Position numbers and translations under genes: made by a program. From positions 744,001-808,000 of the forward strand of contig CAWBXD010000012.1 in assembly GCA_963792705.1 (NCBI GenBank): a stretch of DNA of 64,000 nucleotides, read 5' to 3'. The notes under the pieces are model-generated. The model saw only the letters and a program-made list of their open reading frames with translations, did not search any database and was not told where the DNA came from. This document shows positions 43,509-52,254 of this stretch, one piece after another (positions within the stretch are counted from its first letter, which is position 1; each line of letters begins with the position of its first letter). The DNA comes from JBBQVS01 sp963792705 (GTDB lineage: Bacteria > Chloroflexota > Ktedonobacteria > Ktedonobacterales > Ktedonobacteraceae).

Positions 43509-44714
43509 ATGCGTATTCTCATGATTTCGCCACAACCCTATTTTGAGTCGCGCGGTGCTCCTTTCTGCGTACACCAGCACATAAAGGCACTCATCGCACT
43601 AGGCTATCAGGTTGATCTTGTCACGTATCCCATTGGAAAAGATATGCATCTTCCCGGCCTAACAATTTATCGTGCGCCTAAGCTTCCATTTATTGATAAT
43701 GTGAAGCCGGGACCCTCGTTGGCGAAATTCCCGCTCGACATTGTTGTCTTGTTGACAGCTCTTTGGCGACTTCTTTGGCGCAAGTATCGCTTTATTCATA
43801 CGCATGAAGAAGCGGGCGTGATGGGAGTGATTCTTTCTGCAATGTTTGGTGGAAAGCATCTGTATTATATGCACTCGGACCTCTCGACGGTCATTGCGAG
43901 TTCCGATTTCACAAAAAATCCTTTGCTGATGAAGCTCGTAGGAGCGGTCCAGAACTTTATGCTACACCATGCCGATGGCATTGTTGCGTTTTACCCTGGC
44001 ATCGCGGAAACGGCAAGACAGATTGCGCCCAATAAGCCAGTCTACATGATTCTGCCGCCTGCCGTTGATGAAGAGGTTCCACATCCTGTTCCAGACGAGG
44101 TAATGCAACTACGCAATCAGTTGAAGGTGAATGATGGGCCAGTATTGCTCTACACTGGCACACTTGAAAAGTATCAGGGCATAGACATTTTGCTGGAAAG
44201 CGTTGCCGCCGTGTGCGCGGAGTTTCCTAATGCACGCTATATCATAGCAGGTGGAAGACCTGACCAGATTGAGAAATTGCAACACTTGAGCCAAAAGCTT
44301 CATGTTTCAAAGGCGGTACATTTTGTTGGGCAACGCCCACTGGAAGAAATGCCTAAATACATGGCCTTGGCAGACATTTTGCTCAGTCCACGCAGCAAAG
44401 GGACACATACACCTCTAAAGTTATATACCTACCTGCGTTCGGGCGTGCCAATGCTGGCAACGGATATTCCAGCTCATACGCAAATTCTCACACCGGAGGT
44501 CGCGCTTCTGGTGCCACCAACAGCACATGACTTGGCACAAGGGACGTTAACATTGCTACGAAATGCAACACTGGCAAATGCGCTAGGGACGTCCGCTCAC
44601 CAATGTTGGCAAGAGCAGTATAGCTGGTCCGCCTTCCTGGAGAGGAACCGCGCGGCATACAGCGATTTCGCAAAGGAACAAAAAGAGGATAGACCTATAT
44701 TCTCCATTATGTAG
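43509..44714 (+). CDS. Family 4 (GT-B) glycosyltransferase
   Basis: 401 residues. N-terminal half RILMISPQPYFESRGAPF with the GHQ-like start of GT4 enzymes; the C-terminal half has LLYTGTLEKYQGIDILLESV and the nucleotide-sugar region around LLSPRSKGTHTPLKLYTYLRSG (an E-x7-E variant seems replaced by K/R). It transfers a sugar from a nucleotide donor during envelope glycan synthesis. AGGAAGAGAAG precedes the ATG; the gap to the previous gene is 46 bases. Confidence 0.87.
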   Translation: MRILMISPQPYFESRGAPFCVHQHIKALIALGYQVDLVTYPIGKDMHLPGLTIYRAPKLPFIDNVKPGPSLAKFPLDIVVLLTALWRLLWRKYRFIHTHEEAGVMGVILSAMFGGKHLYYMHSDLSTVIASSDFTKNPLLMKLVGAVQNFMLHHADGIVAFYPGIAETARQIAPNKPVYMILPPAVDEEVPHPVPDEVMQLRNQLKVNDGPVLLYTGTLEKYQGIDILLESVAAVCAEFPNARYIIAGGRPDQIEKLQHLSQKLHVSKAVHFVGQRPLEEMPKYMALADILLSPRSKGTHTPLKLYTYLRSGVPMLATDIPAHTQILTPEVALLVPPTAHDLAQGTLTLLRNATLANALGTSAHQCWQEQYSWSAFLERNRAAYSDFAKEQKEDRPIFSIM

Positions 44715-44763
44715 GTCGTTTCCAGTAAGCTACAATGGTTATTCGTGGGGGAGAGGAAATAAG

Positions 44764-45741
44764 ATGCATTGTCTTGTAACAGGCGTGGCAGGGTTCGTTG
44801 GTTCACATGTAGCTGAGCGTTTACTTGCTGATGGACATACAGTACGCGGTATAGATAGTTTTACTGATTACTATGCGCGTCGTTTAAAAGAAAATAATTT
44901 GCAGCATATCTGGGCTTCAGATCGCTTCACCTTTATCGAGGCCGATATTCTAAACACGAACACACGACATCTTCTGAGCGATGTGGATTGGGTGTTTCAC
45001 CAGGCAGCACAAGCCGGAGTACGTGCAAGTTGGGGAAAAGAATTCGCGCACTACGCGGACTTTAATGTGCTAGCGACACAGCAGCTTTTGGAAGCTGCGG
45101 TACATATGAAAAAGCTTCAACGTTTTGTATACGCCTCTTCCTCATCGGTGTATGGAGATGTAGATGTGCTTCCGGTCACTGAAGCGACTACGCCGCGACC
45201 TGTCTCGCCTTATGGGGTTACAAAGTTGGCGGCGGAGCATCTTTGCACATTGTATAACCATGTCTTTGGTGTGCCGACCGTTTCATTACGTTACTTTACG
45301 GTATATGGACCACGCCAGCGCCCTGATATGGCGTTTCATCGCTTTTGTAAAGCTATTGTAGAGGGGCAACCACTACGTATTTACGGAGATGGACGGCAGA
45401 CAAGAGATTTTACTTACATCTCTGATATCGTCGAAGCCAACATGCTAGCGGCAACGTCAGAACTTGCCACAGGGAAAGTGATGAATATCGCGGGCGGTTC
45501 CCGTGTAACCTTGCGCTCCGTCGTCGAACTATTGCAGGAAATTAGTCATGTGCCCGTCCATATTAGCTTCGATGAAACACAACCTGGAGATGTGCTCCAT
45601 ACGTTCGCGGACACCACACTCGCTGAGAAAACACTTGGCTACAGACCAATTATCTCTCTGGAAGAAGGGCTTGCTCGCGAGTTCCACGCGATGGCAGCAC
45701 TCTATAGTCCTGCAACCGTTTTATCGCAAGGGAGGAAGTAG
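44764..45741 (+). CDS. Nucleotide-sugar epimerase (UDP-glucuronate 4-epimerase-like)
   Basis: 325 residues, extended SDR. Rossmann motif TGVAGFVGSH at the N-terminus; SSSVYGD and the catalytic YGVTK are present; FTVYGPRQRPDMA and GDGRQTRDF follow. GIDSFTDYYARRLKE is the loop typical of UDP-glucuronate 4-epimerases. It likely supplies an activated sugar to the glycosyltransferases of this cluster. It ends 4 bases before the HlyD-like gene. Confidence 0.87.
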   Translation: MHCLVTGVAGFVGSHVAERLLADGHTVRGIDSFTDYYARRLKENNLQHIWASDRFTFIEADILNTNTRHLLSDVDWVFHQAAQAGVRASWGKEFAHYADFNVLATQQLLEAAVHMKKLQRFVYASSSSVYGDVDVLPVTEATTPRPVSPYGVTKLAAEHLCTLYNHVFGVPTVSLRYFTVYGPRQRPDMAFHRFCKAIVEGQPLRIYGDGRQTRDFTYISDIVEANMLAATSELATGKVMNIAGGSRVTLRSVVELLQEISHVPVHISFDETQPGDVLHTFADTTLAEKTLGYRPIISLEEGLAREFHAMAALYSPATVLSQGRK

Positions 45742-45745
45742 CGGC

Positions 45746-47056
45746 ATGAGTAACAACGGTTCTGGCTTTCGACCGCAAAATGGACATCCTTCTGACTATA
45801 GTCAATTTCAAAACGGTCTGCGAAACATGCCTACTACTACTACCGGTACAGCACCATTTTTCCCTTCGCAATGGGGACTAGGTTCTAATGGAGGGGCGAC
45901 ACAAAATGCTGCAAGCCCGGAGCAGAGACCAGGAAATATAAGTCCAGACCAGATGATGCTGCCGCCATTTCTACCAGTCCCTACTAAACAGCAAAAGCAA
46001 AAAGTAGATATATTCAGAAACAGATGGATAAGGGTAGCGAGTATGGGTGCCAGTGGCATCGTCATATTTGCTATCCTGGCAGTTCTTGCGGTACGAAGTC
46101 TTAATGGTGGACAAACAGATGTGACACTTTACAAAGCAGGAGCAGGAAATACCAGCCAGGATATTGGCGGCGGTGGCGTGGTCTTTCCACTTCAGCAGAT
46201 AAACATTTCCTACCCGAATTCTGAGCGTGTGGTAAAGATTCCAGTGAAAGCAGGCGATACCGTAAAAGCGGGTGATGCATTGCTTCAACTCGACCCAACG
46301 CAAATCAATATTCAGGTGAAACAAGCATCCGACCAAAAAGCTGCCGCGCTCGCTTATCTTGACTCCGTTTCCGCCAGTGGTACATCTACCGCTATCGCTG
46401 ATGCTCAGAGGCAGTATGACGTGGCACAAAGTCAATACAACGCACTTGTCGCACAATCTTCGTCAATCCTGGTGCATAATGGCAATATCGTTTCTCCTAT
46501 GGCTGGCGTTGTTACTGGAATAAACATCAATGCCGGAGAGGTATTTTCCGCCGATACTCCGCTTTTGACGATTATGGACGAGTCCGCTTCAGTTGTGCAT
46601 GTGAAAATACCTTTAACGGATATTCAGCAAGTACACCTAGGCCAGACTGCCGTAGTTACACCTTCGGCTCTTCCTAACCTTAATTTTAAGGGAACAGTCA
46701 CATCGATTATTCCTGTTGCAGACTCGCAAACGGATACCTTTGAAGTTTGGGTGAATGTGCCAAGCACGACCCAAGCTTTGCTTCCCGGAATGAGTGCGTT
46801 TGTTCGCATTTCAAGCACGCCAGGGAAAGCGGTGGTAATACCACGCATGGCCGTGATGAATCCACATCTGGACTCGACCGTGTTTCTGGTGCGTAACCAA
46901 CATGCTTACCTTGAACACATCCATATCTCTGGTCGTTCTGTAGACAACGTATACGTGGATCAAGGTCTTGCACAAGGTGATACCGTTGTACTCACAGGAA
47001 CGTATGACCTCAAAGACGGGCAAGCAGTACATATTCTCAAAACCGAAGGCGTATAG
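45746..47056 (+). CDS. HlyD/RND-type membrane fusion (adaptor) protein
   Basis: 436 residues. A Gly/Asn/Pro-rich N-terminal ~85 residues, one membrane helix (~95-115), then a lipoyl-like hairpin (GDTVKAGDALLQLDPTQINIQV and IVSPMAGVVTGININAGEVF), and beta-barrel domains (FKGTVTSIIPVADSQTDTFEVWV, LLPGMSAFVRI). GGAGGAAG precedes the ATG at 45746. Adaptors of this class link a membrane transporter to an outer element; no transporter gene is adjacent. Its place in a glycan cluster suggests polymer export or attachment, which is inference. Confidence 0.88.
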   Translation: MSNNGSGFRPQNGHPSDYSQFQNGLRNMPTTTTGTAPFFPSQWGLGSNGGATQNAASPEQRPGNISPDQMMLPPFLPVPTKQQKQKVDIFRNRWIRVASMGASGIVIFAILAVLAVRSLNGGQTDVTLYKAGAGNTSQDIGGGGVVFPLQQINISYPNSERVVKIPVKAGDTVKAGDALLQLDPTQINIQVKQASDQKAAALAYLDSVSASGTSTAIADAQRQYDVAQSQYNALVAQSSSILVHNGNIVSPMAGVVTGININAGEVFSADTPLLTIMDESASVVHVKIPLTDIQQVHLGQTAVVTPSALPNLNFKGTVTSIIPVADSQTDTFEVWVNVPSTTQALLPGMSAFVRISSTPGKAVVIPRMAVMNPHLDSTVFLVRNQHAYLEHIHISGRSVDNVYVDQGLAQGDTVVLTGTYDLKDGQAVHILKTEGV

Positions 47057-47076
47057 GGTTCCAACATGATGAATTC

Positions 47077-47228
47077 GTAGGGACCACATTGATGGCGTCC
47101 TCTGCACGAGCGAAGCAATGTGCAGTCCTCATCTTGCACCAATAAATTGCGCGAGAGCATTGAAGAAAGATGGCGGATGCAACTCGCGCAATGAATTGCG
47201 CCTCGGACGCCATCAATGTGGTCCCTAC
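47077..47228. repeat. REP pair, subfamily A (copy 4), inside the glycan cluster
   Basis: GTAGGGACCACATTGATGGC and its exact inverse fill most of the 188-base gap between two cotranscribed genes. Interior hairpins TGCAC/GTGCA and GCGCAA/TTGCGC match copy 2. Confidence 0.9.
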
Positions 47229-47244
47229 TGGAAGGGAAAGGGCA

Positions 47245-48603
47245 ATGGCTAGACAAGATTGGTTGATGAATAAAGGAGGGAACTTACGGCGAGAAATTAT
47301 TTTTCCAGTTGTGAGCGTCTGCCTGATGCTTGTAGCAAGCATCTCTCCTTGGCTTGAAGACCCATTGCTAGGGAGTTTATCGGCTTGGAAGTTAGCCGTA
47401 GATATCGGCTGGCAAGTACGGACATCGTTCTTCTCATATGGAGTGCTCTGCTTGCTCTGTGCGTTGTATATCTCTATTGTCGTGTGCGCGGGTACGAAAA
47501 CATTCAAAGGAAGTTCACTGTTTGCCTATAAATACAGCATTGCCGGCATACTTTGTTTGCTTCCTCTACTCCTCTTCTTCGTACAATATCTTTTCGCTGA
47601 CGTAGTAGGAATACATGTTCTTGGTCAGCATAAAGTTCAAATGCTCTTGATACAACGTCACTTTGGCTACGCTGGTCCTGCGGATCGCATCACAATAGAC
47701 CCATTTCTCTTTACTGACGCAACAGTGCTAGGACGTTTACAACTGCTCGCGGATCAAGTATCCGTTGGTCTCCTTTTACCACTCATTGCCTCGTGGCTCC
47801 TGTTCGAGTGCCGACGCGTTGCAAAGGTTCCGCTTCATACTCACAACAAAAACGTCGCTTTGAAGTATGGATGGTTAGTTGCTGGTCTTTGTCTATTGAT
47901 CGTGCTACTGGGGCGTGGTCCCACCGCGACTGTGTGCGACTTTGAAGCAAGCCAATCGCTTTCATCCGGGAATTATACGAAAGCATTGATATGGCTCAAC
48001 TGGGCACAAACGCTCAATCCCGCATTGTTGCAGGTCGCATCTTTTCATATCGAGCGAGGGCAGGCGTTGTATTTCCTACATCCCAAGCAAATAACCGATG
48101 AGGGCCATGTATATCTCGCCTCGGTCTATCGTTCCCAAAAGGATTTCATTGATGCGTATCAAGAACTACTGAGTGTTTGGCAAGCACACTCCACCACACC
48201 CTGGATGGTCAGTGAAATGAGCATAACCATTGAACGGCTAGCCGAGTTTACCAGCCCTTTAAATAATGCTCCTGTAATGCTTAGACCCGACAATGACGAC
48301 TCTGCTCTGGTCTGGATAAAACTTCTTACCAAAGTTGATACTACCAACCTCTACGGACAGTATGTTGATGGCCTCATTATGTACGATTTGCACAACTATA
48401 GTTCCTGTACGGCACAAATGAAAATAGTCCTTAACGGCAAGCCTAGTGCTGATCTCCACTCATCTGCTATTACCTATATCGCATTGAGCGATATTCGCGT
48501 GGGGGATTTTCGTGAGGGACGAACTTTACTCTTTGATGCCCTGAAATTTGATCCGAGTTATCGCAATAACACTGCACGTGAAGCGTTATCGGGTTTGTAC
48601 TAA
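47245..48603 (+). CDS. Polytopic membrane protein with TPR-like C-terminal domain
   Basis: 452 residues. About five hydrophobic segments in residues ~15-230, then a helical domain with TPR-like motifs (GNYTKALIWLNWAQTLNPALL; KDFIDAYQELLSVW). I chose the ATG at 47245, with GGAAGGG 8 bases before it; the reading from 47170 starts inside a REP element. The layout recalls O-antigen ligase/polymerase-like or tetratricopeptide assembly proteins, but I cannot assign a family. It lies between the HlyD-like and GT-C genes. Confidence 0.75.
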   Translation: MARQDWLMNKGGNLRREIIFPVVSVCLMLVASISPWLEDPLLGSLSAWKLAVDIGWQVRTSFFSYGVLCLLCALYISIVVCAGTKTFKGSSLFAYKYSIAGILCLLPLLLFFVQYLFADVVGIHVLGQHKVQMLLIQRHFGYAGPADRITIDPFLFTDATVLGRLQLLADQVSVGLLLPLIASWLLFECRRVAKVPLHTHNKNVALKYGWLVAGLCLLIVLLGRGPTATVCDFEASQSLSSGNYTKALIWLNWAQTLNPALLQVASFHIERGQALYFLHPKQITDEGHVYLASVYRSQKDFIDAYQELLSVWQAHSTTPWMVSEMSITIERLAEFTSPLNNAPVMLRPDNDDSALVWIKLLTKVDTTNLYGQYVDGLIMYDLHNYSSCTAQMKIVLNGKPSADLHSSAITYIALSDIRVGDFREGRTLLFDALKFDPSYRNNTAREALSGLY

Positions 48604-48623
48604 GCGAAGAAAGAAACGTAGTA

Positions 48624-51600
48624 ATGATCTCTTCTCAACCGGTAAAACCTTTACAAGAAATACCTTCCTCTCAATCACCACAAAATTCACAAAAGTACGC
48701 GCAAGCATTTCAAAGAAGATTCGGACTCCATGCTCTCGGCTTAGTATGTATCTTACTGGCCTGTTTGGGTGCGGCGATCTTTTCCTATCAGCTATTCATA
48801 GTGCCACAACCTGCGAGCTTCACACCTCAGTGGGGCAATGCACAATGGGTAAGAGCGACCGATGGACAGGGGCCAGTGACCTATTTTCGTCACTCATTTG
48901 CCCTGAACGCGCCGCCAAATAGTGCATTCGTCGTTGTTACGGCAAACCAAATTTACACGCTCTACGTCAATGGCACATATGTTGGCTCAAATAGAAAAGA
49001 CTTTGTACGAGGGGATTTTCCAAAAGCAAGTGTTTATGATGTGACCTCGGTTCTTTCAGTAGGTGCCAACGTTGTGGCGTTGTCGGCTGTAAATGTCGAT
49101 AACGCTATTCCTGCGGTACGTGCTAGTATTGGTTTAGTTCGTGGAAGCACAATTTATCGTGATGGTTCAGGAAGCGGTTGGGTTGCGACGGCTAATAGTT
49201 CTCTTGTGCATCCACGTTTTGCATACTTACCCGGTAGTTCCTGGAACGATGCAACCTTTGATGCGAGTGCATGGAGTGCTGTACAAAAAGATGTCACACT
49301 CACGCTATCACCAACAACAGCAGTCAATCCCCTCCTGTACGAGCGTTCGGCTGCGTCTCAATGGATAAGTGTTGGTGTAAGTCCTGATGCCTATTTTGTC
49401 CGTCAATTCTCACTACCATTGAACTACAATAGTGCGTGGCTACGCCTTGCCGCAACGGGTACCGCCGATGTGTACATCAATGGGAATCAGTTTATTTCCT
49501 GGAATGGTCAACCAACACTCGTCATACAGGACTTAACAACGTATCTTAGCGACGACGGAACCGTTATACCACCACGAACAGGGTTGGCAACTGGCATCTA
49601 TAATATTTCACCCTATCTTCACCCTGGTGTAAACAGTATTGGCGTACATGTTATCAGTCCAGGCGCGAGTTCAGCACAAACAGGGCTTACCAGTTCGAGT
49701 GCGGCATTGTCTGCTGATATGCTACTAAGCGATACTTCAGGGCAAGGAACCTGGCTCTCTTCTGATACTCAGTGGCGCGTTTCAGACCATCCAGTCGATA
49801 GCTGGACTCAAGGGGGTCCAACGGTAAAATCCTGGTCTTCTCCTGTGCTGATTGCGCGTCCGGGAGCCATTAGCGCATTCTATTTGCCCGAAGCTCTCAC
49901 ACAACAGAGCGTACAAATTGTGCCAGTGCCTTTCATGTTGGAGGTTGTGTGCGGTGCTTTCTGTCTCGTCATTGGTTTTTGGTTGCTCTTTTCGCTAGGC
50001 TTGCTGCATCGTTTTTATTCATCTACAGGGAGTGCATTGGCAGCTGGCAGTGTCATGTATCTTCCGGCACTGGCATGCGAGGCTCTGCTACTCGTACTAG
50101 CCCGTGAGCCACAGATGCCCCAACCATTCCCTTTCACCTGGATGTGGGCAACACTGCTAGCAGCTATCGTCTGGGGAAGTTCGCTTCTCCTCCTTCTGAA
50201 TGCGAGGCTGCGCTGTAAACAATCGACTAATGCTTGGCCGTCACCGCAACAACGGAGTCTACAAGGAAACCAGGGTGCCCGCAAGGGGAACGACCCTCCT
50301 GTATCCGAAATCGCTCCCCTTGCGGGTACTCTGGCATGGCGATCATGGATGCGATGGGTACGTCAAAACTGGGGCGTGGTTGTGCTTGTTTTGATAGCTA
50401 TTCCTCTCAGTTGCTATCATCTTTCCTACGAACCATACTGGCAAGATGAACTATCCAGCTATTATGCTGCTCATAGTGTGCTTACGCAGGGATTGCCCTA
50501 TTTCCCTTCCCAGTTTTTGTATCCCAAAGCGGAACTTTACTCCTATCTGCTCGCCTTGTGGATGGCAATCTTTGGACAAGCTGATGGTGTGCCGCGCGTG
50601 ATTAGTGTGATGGAATATCTGATAAGCATACCGCTTATCTATATTGTAGGGTCTTACTTTTTCAATAAACGTGTTGGGCTTCTTGCGGCCGCGATGCTCA
50701 CTTTTTCCCCTAGCTCTCTTGTATGGGCGCGCCAAATGAGAATGTATGAGCAAGAGCAAATGATGCTCTTATTAACAATTTTTCTCTTCTATCAAGCTAT
50801 ACAGAAACGCGAAAAAGTCTATTTTGTCTATATTGCAGCCGCGAGTCTCATCTTGACATATCTCAGCCATGAAGAGGTTTTCATTGCCTTGCCCGGCTTA
50901 CTGTGCGCGATTCTGCTTGCGAGTAGAGATGGAAGACGTCCTCTTCCAGCAGTGGTATATCAAAAGCATTGGTGGTTCGCGGGTCTGTTGTGTGCGAGCC
51001 TGATTGGTATTCAACTGCTCATCGCGAAATATTCGCACCCCCCCATGCTAGGGACAGACTCAAGCCAACGACCACAGGTTGGTTTCACAACTGATAACAT
51101 TCCCTTTTACATGAATTTACTCTTCCTACCAGACAATTTGGGGCATGGCATTCCCTGGATAACTCTCAATTCAGTGCTTGCCACTATTGGTTGTCTACTG
51201 GTAAGGCGTAGTAGAGATATACGAGCAAAATATTGTGCAGCATTCTTAGCAATCTCCATTTTGATGCTCATACTTGTCTTTACAGCTACGGCTGAACGTT
51301 ATCTGTACGCGCTGCTGCCAATCTACTATATGGTGGGGTCCTACGCGCTACTCACGATGGTACGCGCCTTGTGGTCCTTCGCTCGTCCCTTTATCGTCTT
51401 ACAAAAACAAACGCACATGAGCACACCTGTGTTCGAGGGCTATCTCTCCTTGCCTATGCGTCTGGTCTTGCAGGCCACAGTTGCGCTGTTCTGCCTCTCT
51501 GTACTCATTGCACCGATTTTTCCTTTAAGTAACTATAATCCGTTTGTAAGCAAGGTGCTTGGCATAGAGTCTCATCGTCACTTTGCGGACTATGATGATG

Positions 51601-51950
51601 CTAGCAACTATGTGAAAGCGCACTTACAAAAGCAGGATATAGTGATCTCAATCGCGCCGCCCAATTGCACTCTTTTCTATGTGGGAAGAGTAGATTACTT
51701 CTTTTCTGTCAATAAAGCACTCTTTTTACTTGAAAGCAATGGTACAGTTGTTGAAACCGCGTCAAACGCGAAGGCAATGTTCAATCAGGAAGATTTTCAG
51801 GCGGTTCTTGAGAATCATACTCGCATCTGGATTGTTTCGGACAATGGCCCCTATCAGAAAGATATATTCAAGCGTTTTACATTTCCACCCGATTTTCACC
51901 TAGTATTTGAGGGCTACGGCTCAGCCGTATTTTTCCGTGGAATTGGTTGA
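48624..51950 (+). CDS. Carbohydrate-binding domain fused to a GT-C glycosyltransferase
   Basis: 1108 residues. A first membrane helix (~38-58) is followed by ~360 extracytoplasmic residues with two jelly-roll modules (like the N-terminal domain of bacterial alpha-L-rhamnosidases: YFRHSFALNAPP, LYVNGTYVGSNRKD, then YFVRQFSLP). Two membrane helices and a hydrophilic loop come next, then a GT39/PMT-type transferase with the acidic first-loop motif WQDE (~605-608), about ten further helices and a ~130-residue C-terminal domain. It probably moves sugars from a polyprenyl-phosphate donor to an outside acceptor recognised by the N-domain. The loop at ~551-569 comes from a palindrome. Confidence 0.8.
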   Translation: MISSQPVKPLQEIPSSQSPQNSQKYAQAFQRRFGLHALGLVCILLACLGAAIFSYQLFIVPQPASFTPQWGNAQWVRATDGQGPVTYFRHSFALNAPPNSAFVVVTANQIYTLYVNGTYVGSNRKDFVRGDFPKASVYDVTSVLSVGANVVALSAVNVDNAIPAVRASIGLVRGSTIYRDGSGSGWVATANSSLVHPRFAYLPGSSWNDATFDASAWSAVQKDVTLTLSPTTAVNPLLYERSAASQWISVGVSPDAYFVRQFSLPLNYNSAWLRLAATGTADVYINGNQFISWNGQPTLVIQDLTTYLSDDGTVIPPRTGLATGIYNISPYLHPGVNSIGVHVISPGASSAQTGLTSSSAALSADMLLSDTSGQGTWLSSDTQWRVSDHPVDSWTQGGPTVKSWSSPVLIARPGAISAFYLPEALTQQSVQIVPVPFMLEVVCGAFCLVIGFWLLFSLGLLHRFYSSTGSALAAGSVMYLPALACEALLLVLAREPQMPQPFPFTWMWATLLAAIVWGSSLLLLLNARLRCKQSTNAWPSPQQRSLQGNQGARKGNDPPVSEIAPLAGTLAWRSWMRWVRQNWGVVVLVLIAIPLSCYHLSYEPYWQDELSSYYAAHSVLTQGLPYFPSQFLYPKAELYSYLLALWMAIFGQADGVPRVISVMEYLISIPLIYIVGSYFFNKRVGLLAAAMLTFSPSSLVWARQMRMYEQEQMMLLLTIFLFYQAIQKREKVYFVYIAAASLILTYLSHEEVFIALPGLLCAILLASRDGRRPLPAVVYQKHWWFAGLLCASLIGIQLLIAKYSHPPMLGTDSSQRPQVGFTTDNIPFYMNLLFLPDNLGHGIPWITLNSVLATIGCLLVRRSRDIRAKYCAAFLAISILMLILVFTATAERYLYALLPIYYMVGSYALLTMVRALWSFARPFIVLQKQTHMSTPVFEGYLSLPMRLVLQATVALFCLSVLIAPIFPLSNYNPFVSKVLGIESHRHFADYDDASNYVKAHLQKQDIVISIAPPNCTLFYVGRVDYFFSVNKALFLLESNGTVVETASNAKAMFNQEDFQAVLENHTRIWIVSDNGPYQKDIFKRFTFPPDFHLVFEGYGSAVFFRGIG
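50275..50329. repeat. In-frame palindrome in the GT-C gene
   Basis: Arms 50275-50293 and 50311-50329 match in 17 of 19 positions (core CCCGCAAGGGGA). It encodes the hydrophilic loop between two membrane helices and is different in sequence from the GTAG-type REPs. Confidence 0.75.
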
Positions 51951-52002
51951 TAGACGAAAGAAACCTATATATAGCAGGGAAACCCGAACCGTATTCGGAG
52001 AA

Positions 52003-52050
52003 TGATGTGTCAAGCTGGGAGACCTTGCGGTCTCCCAGCTTGACACATCA
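52003..52050 (+). terminator. 22-bp perfect stem with 4-base loop after the GT-C gene
   Basis: Arms 52003-52024 and 52029-52050 are exact reverse complements, 53 bases past the stop codon that ends the glycan cluster. Confidence 0.6.
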
Positions 52051-52097
52051 GGACTGAGGATATATCAGGAGCTTGCCAATCGTCATTTGGTGGTTTC

Positions 52098-52224
52098 GTA
52101 GGGACCACATTTATGGCGTCCGCTGCACGAGCGAAGCAATGTGCAGTCCTCTTCTTGCACCAATTATGATGTAAGAGAACTCGCCCAATGAATTGGGTGC
52201 GGACGCCATAAATGTGGTCCCTAC
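52098..52224. repeat. REP pair, subfamily A variant (copy 5); gap 51951-52254
   Basis: GTAGGGACCACATTTATGGC, one base different from the other A copies, and the inverted arm carries the compensating change. Symmetry extends to TTTC/GAAA (52094-52228). Together with the hairpin at 52003 it fills the gap. Confidence 0.9.
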
Positions 52225-52254
52225 GAAATCTGCCACGTCAGGACCGAGGATATA

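Noticed and set aside
47037..47507. Leftward ORF covering a REP pair
   Set aside because: Most of it is translated repeat sequence; the rightward gene starting at 47245 has a good ribosome binding site and membrane helices.
8924..52224. CRISPR array made of the GTAGGGACC repeats
   Set aside because: Copies are dispersed by kilobases, arranged as inverted pairs and not as regularly spaced direct repeats, and no cas gene is present.
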